A stretch of DNA of 15,134 bases. Origin: Neocallimastix lanati (nom. inval.). Its lineage: Eukaryota > Neocallimastigomycota > Neocallimastigomycetes > Neocallimastigales > Neocallimastigaceae. Under the pieces are notes generated by a model, which saw only the letters and a program-made list of their open reading frames with translations, was not told the DNA's origin and searched no databases. Positions 1-6,748 of the stretch are shown one piece after another (the first letter of the stretch is position 1; the number at the start of each line of letters is the position of its first letter). A program made the position numbers and the translations under genes. The stretch lies in the NCBI GenBank assembly GCA_016946835.1, contig JACVTC010000618.1:1-15134 (forward strand), given 5' to 3'.

Positions 1-733
1 ATTTATAAATTTATATATATTAAACAAGTTTATTTTAAAACTATTAACAATAACTAATAAGTTATCAACATTATAATAATGTATTGTCGTTAATTATGTG
101 TATAAATATTATTTAATATAAATATTATATAAATAATTAATTATATAATAAATATATATATAATTAAACAGATTCAATAAAATATAATATAAAATGATTT
201 TATAATATTATTAAATAAAAAATAACTATTTATATTTCAATAATAGTTATAATAAAGATTATTATCAGTGAAATAATATATTCAAGTAAATACTGGAAAT
301 AATGATGAAAAGAATTGTACTATTGATTTTAGTATAATTAATAAGTAAATAATTGGATGATAATTATTTGTAATTTCTGATTCTTTCGTTTTTACTTAAA
401 TCATATTTTTTACTTACTATTTAAAAAATTTATAGATTTATATATTAATTATTTTTTCATTTTAAAAGAAATTAAATCATTTTAATTGTTAATATTAATA
501 TTTTCTGTGTGTGTGTAATTATTTTTAAAAAAAATTTTAATTTCTTAATTATAAAATAATGACTTATTAAAAGAGAAATAATCATTCAATTATCCAATAA
601 TGGTTATATATCAATATAAAATATTTTTTTAATAAATCTTTAAAAATTTTTGTGATTTAAAGTTTTCAAAATAAATTTTAAAAAAAATATTTACTTAGAT
701 ATTTATCCCATTATCTAGCTATTTATTTACATT
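1..733. other. AT-rich non-coding stretch, no gene seen
   Basis: Almost pure A/T sequence with frequent stops in all frames. A slightly less AT-biased patch at about 245-400 contains only an 11-codon ATG frame (302-337) and nothing recognisable. A short GT run lies near 506-516. The right end (about 696-717) holds an inverted repeat that belongs to the 3' flank of the minus-strand gene at 734-1324. I see no tRNA, rRNA or coding remnant that can be supported. Confidence 0.6.
696..717 (-). terminator. Short inverted repeat 3' of the 196-aa gene
   Basis: TAGATA (696-701) and TATCTA (712-717) form a 6-bp stem around a 10-base loop, 16 bases beyond the stop codon of the minus-strand gene. It is one of several inverted repeats near stop codons in this window. 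Alone, a 6-bp A/T-dominated stem is weak evidence. Confidence 0.3.
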
Positions 734-1324
734 TTAATTAAAATAATATTTTTCTTTTAATTCTTTAGAAAGGATATTTTTATCTACTGATACATTATTA
801 TGTAATATTTCAATGATTTCACGTTTACTATATTTATTTTCTTCTGCATAAGTGATAATATACTCTTTTCCATCCATATTTAAAGGAAAAACAAAGAAAT
901 GATAATGTTCAAGAGATTTTGGTAATTGTACATCCATTTTTATATCATTTTGGGAAACTTCAATAGCATTTTGAATAAATGGTGAAAATACAATAGAAGA
1001 ATTTTTACTTTCCTTTCCGAGGTTTGTATTTTCATTTTTAGACGGTAATTTATAACAAAATGTATTGTTTAATTTATGACTTATTCGTGGTTTTATTGAT
1101 TTAATGATTTCCGAAGGAATTTTATCGTTATTTTCTTGACTACTTAAATCATAAATTAATTCGATACTATTTGTTAGTTTTCTAACTGTAAAAGATTTAT
1201 CCTTATTATCTATTTTAACTTGATTTGAAATAGTATTGAATACAATGTCAATAGCATCAATAATAACATTACGACGTAATTCATCATATCTTTTTTGAGA
1301 TAAATTTTTAACCACCTCAGACAT
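734..1324 (-). CDS. Hypothetical 196-aa protein
   Basis: I do not recognise this protein. It is an uninterrupted ATG-to-TAA frame of 196 codons in a background where random frames end quickly, with markedly higher G/C than its flanks, so it is very likely a real gene. The product is hydrophilic and Lys/Asn/Glu rich. Its N-terminal part looks helical (KRYDELRRNVIIDAIDIVF, about residues 11-29), the middle (about 95-108) is a polar linker, and the C-terminal half has alternating hydrophobic residues (HFFVFPLNMDGKEYIITYAE, about 142-161) suggesting beta strands, then a charged helix. No signal peptide, membrane segment or metal motif is visible. It is divergently arranged with the 151-aa gene across a 592-base spacer, and its upstream region carries a diverged direct repeat at 1394-1466. 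A role in replication or transcription would rest on neighbourhood only. Confidence 0.75.
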   Translation of the reverse strand: MSEVVKNLSQKRYDELRRNVIIDAIDIVFNTISNQVKIDNKDKSFTVRKLTNSIELIYDLSSQENNDKIPSEIIKSIKPRISHKLNNTFCYKLPSKNENTNLGKESKNSSIVFSPFIQNAIEVSQNDIKMDVQLPKSLEHYHFFVFPLNMDGKEYIITYAEENKYSKREIIEILHNNVSVDKNILSKELKEKYYFN

Positions 1325-1916
1325 TTTTATTTTAATATTTTTTTTATCCTATAATAAAAAAATATCGTTTGACTTTATATTTTAATGAATAATAAATCAA
1401 TTGTTTTATTAAATTTATTTTGTCTTTATATCAATTAATAAAAATCAATTGTTTCATTAAAATTTACTAATGTTGTTATAACCATTTTTATTTCTTTTTT
1501 TTTGAAAAATAAAATTAGTGTTTTCTAATAAAAAATGTATATAAATAAAATTTATTTATTTACTATCCTGTTTTAAGTAAATTATTGTATTTTATTATAA
1601 TCAAGGATATTTGAAATGAATATTAAATATAAATTTAATATTTTTATTTTTTTATTCGGATTTTGTAATATGGTAAATTAAATCTTTATTATAATATACT
1701 AAACTATAATTTATTATATTATATAATATTGTATAGTAATCTATAATGTTTGAAATATTAAGATATTTAAAATGATAAAAGAGAATTTTATATAATATCA
1801 AAAATTATAAAGCGATATAACGATAAAAACAAAACCTATTTGAATATATATATCTATAAGAAAAGGAATTCTATATAAAAAATTTTTTTATATTTTAAAA
1901 ATTTTCATAATCAGTA
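1325..1916. promoter_or_regulatory. Divergent intergenic region between the 196-aa and 151-aa genes
   Basis: This 592-base AT-rich spacer separates two outward-facing genes, so it must hold both promoters if these are transcribed separately. A CCTATAA heptamer (1348-1354) sits 23 bases upstream of the minus-strand ATG. Two copies of a roughly 24-base sequence containing ATCAATTGTTT lie at 1394-1417 and 1442-1466. A 21-codon ATG frame (1616-1681) is too short to call. TATA-like strings are everywhere at this composition and cannot be used to place a promoter. Confidence 0.4.
1394..1466. repeat. Pair of near-identical direct repeats around CAATTG
   Basis: Copy 1 (1394-1417) and copy 2 (1442-1466) share AAATCAATTGTTT followed by (T/C)ATTAAA and an A/T tail. 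They differ by one T-to-C substitution and one extra A, with a 48-base offset. They lie 70-142 bases upstream of the minus-strand 196-aa gene. They could be tandem regulator sites or a simple local duplication. Confidence 0.55.
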
Positions 1917-2372
1917 ATGTTTAAAGATAAAAATAAGAATATAATAAACCAAGTAAAAGGAAAGAGTTATAATTCTCAGCAAACATTAATTCAAAAAATA
2001 AAACATAATTTAAGTAATAGTGTTACAGGAACGTTTAGTAATACTGTATTTATATCCGATTTTATTGAATTTTTAAATCTTCATATATTCAATAGGAAGT
2101 TTAATGAGATAATCGAAAAAAGATTTACCAAATTAAATATACCTATGTTATATATGATCTTCATAATTAGAAAATATTATTTCCAAAATTTTTCAGAAAA
2201 CTTTGTATCAAATGAAAAACAGATAGAAATAGTTAAAAATTTATTAAAAGATTTTATTAAAGAATATAATAATAATTATGAAGATTATTATATGGATATA
2301 CAACGCTATAACATTACTTATAATATAATTGTATACGATAATTTCATTATTGATTTTGATACAGAACGATAA
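1917..2372 (+). CDS. Hypothetical 151-aa protein
   Basis: I do not recognise this protein. The frame runs from ATG to TAA and is less AT-biased than its flanks. The product is basic and Asn/Ile/Phe/Tyr rich: a polar Lys/Asn/Gln N-terminus (residues 1-35), then an aromatic, helix-prone core (about 45-120) including FISDFIEFLNLHIF and LYMIFIIRKYYF. The latter is hydrophobic but too short and too close to charged residues for a confident membrane span. The C-terminus (IIVYDNFIIDFDTER) looks beta-like. It lies 170 bases upstream of the DNA polymerase gene on the same strand, and a 19-base palindrome 7 bases beyond its stop suggests a separate transcript end. The gene call is less certain than its neighbours because low-complexity AT codons dominate. 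Confidence 0.62.
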   Translation: MFKDKNKNIINQVKGKSYNSQQTLIQKIKHNLSNSVTGTFSNTVFISDFIEFLNLHIFNRKFNEIIEKRFTKLNIPMLYMIFIIRKYYFQNFSENFVSNEKQIEIVKNLLKDFIKEYNNNYEDYYMDIQRYNITYNIIVYDNFIIDFDTER

Positions 2373-2379
2373 AAAATAA

Positions 2380-2398
2380 AGAGATAATAATTATCTCT
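2380..2398 (+). terminator. 19-base palindrome just after the 151-aa gene stop
   Basis: AGAGATAAT and ATTATCTCT flank a single central A, a perfect 9+1+9 inverted repeat starting 7 bases after the stop codon. It is followed by GC and a run of five T. As RNA it would fold as a 7-8 bp stem with a small loop. It could mark the transcript 3' end, as hairpins do for Mimivirus polyadenylation. That role is inference. Confidence 0.5.
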
Positions 2399-2437
2399 GC
2401 TTTTTCAAAGAATATTTAAAATTCAAAAAAAATTATA

Positions 2438-2460
2438 AATCTATATTATCTATATAGATT
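2438..2460. repeat. 9-bp hairpin upstream of the DNA polymerase gene
   Basis: AATCTATAT (2438-2446) and ATATAGATT (2452-2460) form a perfect 9-bp stem with a 5-base loop in the 170-base spacer, about 82 bases before the polymerase ATG. Together with the palindrome at 2380-2398 it gives two inverted repeats in a short spacer. Its role is unknown. It could belong to the 3' end of the upstream gene or be a regulator site. Confidence 0.4.
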
Positions 2461-2542
2461 GGTATTAGTAGTTAATATAAGAAAATATTTAACTCTAACA
2501 TATATATGTATAATTTTTTAATATTTTTAAAATAAAAAACAA

Positions 2543-5500
2543 ATGAATAAAATAATATTCATTTATAATTGGGAATTGCTAATAAAAAACAATTCCCCAG
2601 TTATTATAGGATTTGGATATAGTAATATTAGAAATGACAAAGTATCAATTATAATAGATAATTATCCTTTATACAAATTTTCACAATATAGTGATTTCAA
2701 ATTCAATGGCAATTCAAGAAACAATAAAGAAGTACTTTCAAGAAAACTTTTAAGACATTATTTAGAAGGTAATAAAATTATCTTTAAAGTCATGTTCCCT
2801 AATTATTCCGAATATTCTTCTTATTATTCGTCGATATTAAATGTGGATATAATTTCAGCGTTTCTGGCTGAATGTAATTTAAATACAATAGGATGGATAG
2901 AAATGGAGCACTGGGAGTTAAATTCCAAAGAGAAGTATACTACCTTTGATGAAGAGTATATCGTTCAATATAAAAATATAAAATCTGTTGAAATTAATAG
3001 CTATCCATCTCCTTCTATTTTATCTTTTGATATTGAATGTATGTCTCATGATTTCGAATCATTTCCTAATCGATATATATTTGAAGATTATATATCAACT
3101 ATTAGCCTTGTATTTAATCATGAAAACGAAAAAAAATGTATTGCCATATGCGTTAAATTTGATGATGATATTAATGTCATCAATAAAAATGAATTTGAAG
3201 AAATTGATGCAAATTTTTTTCCTTTTTTGGATCTTCAATCGTTTAAAGCTGCATGTATCGAGCAAAGTATCTTTAAAATTGATATGAAAAAATATGAAGC
3301 CCAAAAATTTAACAAAGAAAACAAAAATAATATAGCTAATAAGGTTGAAGATAGCGTAAAAGATAAGGTTGAAGAGAACACTGAAGATAATGTTGAAATT
3401 GATGTTGAAAATAATATAGAAAGTAAAGTTGAATGTAATGTTGAAAGTAATGTTGAAAGCAATGTTAAAAATAATGAAGAAAAGCTTGTAGAGGATAATG
3501 TTGAAGATAATGCTGAAAATAAGGATAAAAATAATGTTGAAAACGATGTTCCAGAGATTATTGAAAATAATATTAGAAATCATGATTTAGAAAAAGTTGC
3601 TAAAAAATTTAAAGAAAATCACGAAAAATTGGATAGAATAATTCGCAAGTTAAAGAGTAGTGATGAAACTTTAAATTTTAGAAATAAGAATTTAATTATT
3701 CAAACCAATAAAAATATTTGTAATCCTAATCAATCTAATAATACATATAATTCAGAGGTAAATGAAAGATTTAACAAATTCAAAAATATTTTAATAAAGA
3801 AAAGAAGTTATGATGAAGGGATTGTTAATCGATTTAATAGGTTAAGTAATATTTTAAATGCAAATTATAGTGATGATGGTCATAGTAGAATTGATAAGTT
3901 TAAAAATATTTTAAATAAAATTGAGAAAGACACGGATCTTCCTATGAACAAGAAAGTTAAAAATCAATATGAAAACTTTGAGAAAATAGAAGATTTCATA
4001 AAACGAATAGAAGATAATAAAAAGAATAAAAATAATAAAGATTTCGATGAAAGTAAAAATAATGATGAACAATTTGAATATGAAATGATCTATGTATCTA
4101 CGGAATATGAACTATTGTGTGAATTTTTTAAGCAAATAAGTAAATTTGATCCCGATATTATTATTGGATTTAACACTTTTGGATTTGATTATAAGTATTT
4201 AGCACAAAGAGCTGGCATGTATTTGAGCATTGATACGAAAGAGACACCATTCTCTGCTAGTCGAATTTTAAATAAACCTTCCCAATTCAATAATTTAATG
4301 GGCGATGAAGTGGAATTATATATTCCGGGTCGTATAGCCGTTGATATATATAAGTATGCTAAATCCTTAAATTTGCCATCCTCAAATTTAAATTATGTTT
4401 CGGAGCAATTATTAAATAAACATAAAATAGATTTGCCCTATAAAGAAATGTTTTATTTAATCTATGAGAATACGGAAGAATCGTTACATAAAGTGGCAAA
4501 ATACTGTGTTATGGATTCGATATTGACATTGAATATATTTAATGTTTCTCATCAGTGGATTCAACTTTTAGAAGTAGCAAAAATATCAAGAATCCGTATT
4601 GACGAAGTCTATAAAACGGGGCAGAGTAAAAAATTTTCCAATTTGCTTTACAAATATTCTTACGACAATAATATATGTATTGATTTAGATCAATCCAATA
4701 TTCAAGGGTATAAAGGAGCAACGGTAATTGAACCCAAACCAGGTGTGTATGATTATTGCACTATGCTAGATTTTACAAGTTTATATCCTAGTGTCATCAT
4801 CACTCACAATATATGCTACACCACATTATTAGATAGTTCAACGATTGATAAATATCCCAAAGATTCGTATCACCGAATTGATATTGGTGATAAAGTATAT
4901 TATTACACTAAGAATCATATTGGTATTCTACCACAGATGATGAAAGTGCTTTTATCAGAACGTGTACGATATAAAAATTTAATGAAGGAATCCTCTGGTG
5001 CGGATTATATTATTTACGACAAGCGGCAATATGCATTGAAAATTCAAGCAAACTCAATTTATGGATGTCTTGGATCTAGCTCATTGAAATTCTTAAGATT
5101 TTTACCTGGCGCAGAATGTACCACCGGAATGGGAAGAAATTACTTAAATAAAGCCATAAATATTATTCAAGAAAAAACAAAATTTCATGTCATCTATGGG
5201 GATACGGATTCCTGCCTAATCGAATATAAAAAAGAGAAGAAAAGTTTTTTTGAAATGTATTATAGCAAAAATAAAAATAGCAATAAAATCAATAACAACG
5301 AAAACAACATTAACAACAACAACAACAACAACAATAACAACAACAACAATAACAACAATAACATTATTAATGATAATGAAAATGTTCAAAACAATAATTT
5401 GGATCATTTTGATACTGATAAATTTGTTAAAGAGTGCAAAGAGGTATCCAATATCGTGACAAATCTACTACCAGAAGGGATGCATCTAAAATATGAAAAT

Positions 5501-6088
5501 ACCTTTTCCCGAATGCTTATTATTTCGAAAAAGAAATACTCTGGAATTTTAGCTGATAAGGATAAACCAACTTTATACATAAAGGGTATAGATCTGATTA
5601 AAAAGAATACGTGTATTTTTATTCGTGATTATTACAAAATATTTTTATATATGATTCTTTATAAGTATCCGAAAAAATTAATAAAAGAAAAAGTCATTAA
5701 AATGAAAAAAGAATTACTAGCTGGTGAAGTTCCTTTTGAAAAATTGATTATGCGTTTATCCATTGGACCAAAATATACGAATAAATCCTATTACGTATTA
5801 TTATTTATAAATAATCATAAAAGGTATAATCTTGATTATAAAGTAGGTGAAAAAATTAACTATGTTATTATAAAAACCACCAATTTTTCTTTTAGTAAAG
5901 ATTCGAATTTATTTGGTGATAAAATTATATCTTTAGATTTGTATAATAACTTAAAGGAAAAAAGTCTTAAAGATAAAAATATTATTGTACCAAAGTTAGA
6001 TTATAATTACTATTATAATCATTATGTAAGAAAAGGTTTAATAAATTTATTAAAATCTTACAGTGAAGAGATCAGCGAACTACTTTAA
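2543..6088 (+). CDS. polB: Family B DNA polymerase (3'-5' exonuclease plus polymerase), with large insertions
   Basis: Replicative DNA polymerase of 1181 aa. Exonuclease motifs: Exo I FDIE (D163, E165), Exo II around N544 to D549 in GFNTFGFDY, Exo III YCVMD (Y654, D658). Polymerase motifs: motif A DFTSLYPS (D743), motif B KIQANSIYG (K833-G841), motif C YGDTDS (D887, D889), and a KKKY at 996-999. All expected catalytic residues are present, so the enzyme looks active. Family knowledge puts Exo I and Exo II usually under about 100 residues apart. Here about 380 separate them, because of a low-complexity insertion (about 255-515) holding a tetrapeptide array (267-342) and three RFxKFKNIL-like repeats (R409, R430, R449). 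A polyAsn insertion (about 905-955) lies between motif C and KKKY. The C-terminus has no visible zinc-binding cysteine modules. The overall pattern is eukaryotic delta/NCLDV-like, not the protein-primed type, and the exact clade cannot be set without a tree. The start is the first ATG of the frame, and the N-terminal beta-rich region (MNKIIFIYNWELLI) begins directly after it. Confidence 0.97.
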   Translation: MNKIIFIYNWELLIKNNSPVIIGFGYSNIRNDKVSIIIDNYPLYKFSQYSDFKFNGNSRNNKEVLSRKLLRHYLEGNKIIFKVMFPNYSEYSSYYSSILNVDIISAFLAECNLNTIGWIEMEHWELNSKEKYTTFDEEYIVQYKNIKSVEINSYPSPSILSFDIECMSHDFESFPNRYIFEDYISTISLVFNHENEKKCIAICVKFDDDINVINKNEFEEIDANFFPFLDLQSFKAACIEQSIFKIDMKKYEAQKFNKENKNNIANKVEDSVKDKVEENTEDNVEIDVENNIESKVECNVESNVESNVKNNEEKLVEDNVEDNAENKDKNNVENDVPEIIENNIRNHDLEKVAKKFKENHEKLDRIIRKLKSSDETLNFRNKNLIIQTNKNICNPNQSNNTYNSEVNERFNKFKNILIKKRSYDEGIVNRFNRLSNILNANYSDDGHSRIDKFKNILNKIEKDTDLPMNKKVKNQYENFEKIEDFIKRIEDNKKNKNNKDFDESKNNDEQFEYEMIYVSTEYELLCEFFKQISKFDPDIIIGFNTFGFDYKYLAQRAGMYLSIDTKETPFSASRILNKPSQFNNLMGDEVELYIPGRIAVDIYKYAKSLNLPSSNLNYVSEQLLNKHKIDLPYKEMFYLIYENTEESLHKVAKYCVMDSILTLNIFNVSHQWIQLLEVAKISRIRIDEVYKTGQSKKFSNLLYKYSYDNNICIDLDQSNIQGYKGATVIEPKPGVYDYCTMLDFTSLYPSVIITHNICYTTLLDSSTIDKYPKDSYHRIDIGDKVYYYTKNHIGILPQMMKVLLSERVRYKNLMKESSGADYIIYDKRQYALKIQANSIYGCLGSSSLKFLRFLPGAECTTGMGRNYLNKAINIIQEKTKFHVIYGDTDSCLIEYKKEKKSFFEMYYSKNKNSNKINNNENNINNNNNNNNNNNNNNNNNIINDNENVQNNNLDHFDTDKFVKECKEVSNIVTNLLPEGMHLKYENTFSRMLIISKKKYSGILADKDKPTLYIKGIDLIKKNTCIFIRDYYKIFLYMILYKYPKKLIKEKVIKMKKELLAGEVPFEKLIMRLSIGPKYTNKSYYVLLFINNHKRYNLDYKVGEKINYVIIKTTNFSFSKDSNLFGDKIISLDLYNNLKEKSLKDKNIIVPKLDYNYYYNHYVRKGLINLLKSYSEEISELL
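3341..3568 (+). repeat. 12-bp/tetrapeptide repeat array within the polymerase
   Basis: Nineteen consecutive four-residue units (residues 267-342) follow the pattern x-V-E-x, for example KVEE, NVEN, NIES, NVES, NVED. At DNA level these are degenerate 12-base units built on AATGTTGAAAGT. Units vary by point changes but the period is kept through the whole array with no frameshift. It lies inside the exonuclease-domain insertion, probably as a surface-exposed acidic segment. Confidence 0.85.
5291..5364 (+). repeat. AAC/AAT trinucleotide tract encoding polyasparagine
   Basis: A run of AAC and AAT codons encodes an almost unbroken Asn stretch between polymerase motif C and the KKKY motif. Codons mix AAC and AAT, showing an old or partly interrupted microsatellite. 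Such tracts are common in proteins of AT-rich eukaryotes such as dictyostelids and gut fungi. The insertion sits in a surface loop of the palm region, so activity need not be lost. Confidence 0.9.
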
Positions 6089-6122
6089 AAATTTTAATAT
6101 AAATATAAGTATAAAATTTTTA
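6086..6122 (+). terminator. 11-bp inverted repeat including the DNA polymerase stop codon
   Basis: TAAAAATTTTA (6086-6096), whose first three bases are the stop codon, is perfectly complementary to TAAAATTTTTA (6112-6122), with a 15-base loop. Each arm is itself nearly palindromic, which lowers its information content. Position directly at the stop matches other inverted repeats here. A second perfect palindrome, TACAATTAATTGTA, lies at 6163-6176. Confidence 0.45.
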
Positions 6123-6748
6123 TTCATACTGAGTTATTTTTTATAAAACTTTTAATGATAATTACAATTAATTGTATAAAATAAGATAAAAGCAAAGTGT
6201 ATAATAAAAATTAAAATAAAAAGTACAAGTATAATGTTTTACTTTTCATGAATTTATTTATATTACTGTTATTTAATTTTATTTTTTCATATAGTACAAA
6301 TTTTATATTTTACATAAAATGTTTTAAAAAAAAAAAAAAGGACATTGTCAGCACTATTATATTTTTGTAATTTCATTAGTCCTATTATTATTAAATTTTT
6401 ATTATAGTTTATTATTATTACTTTAATTTACACAATATATATTAATGTATTTAATCTACTCTAATTAATATTTCTTGTTTTAATTTATTATATTTTTTTA
6501 AAAATATATTTTAAATTTTTATATATATAATGTAACTAAAATTTATATATCATAATATTAAATAATATATGTAAAGTAGTACATATATTTGTATATATAT
6601 TTTTTAAAAAAATAAAATATATATAACTTTAAAATTAAATATATAGATATTAATATAAAAATGTTTACATTATAAATTATTCATTTTTTTGAAAATAACA
6701 TTTGTTAATAATAATATTATAATAATATCCTTTATAAGGAATAATTAT
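6089..6748. other. Convergent spacer between polB and the RPB1 fragment
   Basis: A 660-base AT-rich region between two converging genes, so it should hold two transcript ends and no promoters. It contains the polymerase 3' inverted repeat, a 14-bp palindrome (6163-6176), a 14-base A run (6326-6339) followed by a small mixed-composition islet GGACATTGTCAGCAC (6340-6354), and a short hairpin near the RPB1 stop (6728-6740). No coding frame can be supported. Confidence 0.6.
6728..6740 (-). terminator. Short hairpin 3' of the RPB1-fragment gene
   Basis: TCCTT-TAT-AAGGA is a 5-bp stem with a 3-base loop, 8 bases beyond the stop of the minus-strand gene. It holds G/C pairs, which are scarce in this spacer. 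Probable transcript-end signal by position only. Confidence 0.4.

Noticed and set aside
302-337. Short ATG frame with a hydrophobic, signal-peptide-like start
   Set aside because: Only 11 codons before TAA, in unconstrained AT-rich sequence.
1616-1681. 21-codon ATG frame with hydrophobic character
   Set aside because: Too short, made of AT-rich codons, and expected by chance in this spacer.
3095-3583. Minus-strand frame rich in Ile/Phe/Asn opposite the polymerase repeat array
   Set aside because: It is the antisense shadow of the tetrapeptide repeat region. Its hydrophobic composition simply reflects the complement of GAA/AAT/GTT codons.
5216-5459. PolyVal and polyThr frames on both strands at the AAC/AAT tract
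   Set aside because: Trinucleotide repeats stay open in every frame. Only the polymerase frame has family motifs on both sides.
5195-5530. Possible intein after YGDTDS of the polymerase
   Set aside because: The extra sequence is polyAsn and starts well after the motif. No splicing residues or intein blocks are visible.
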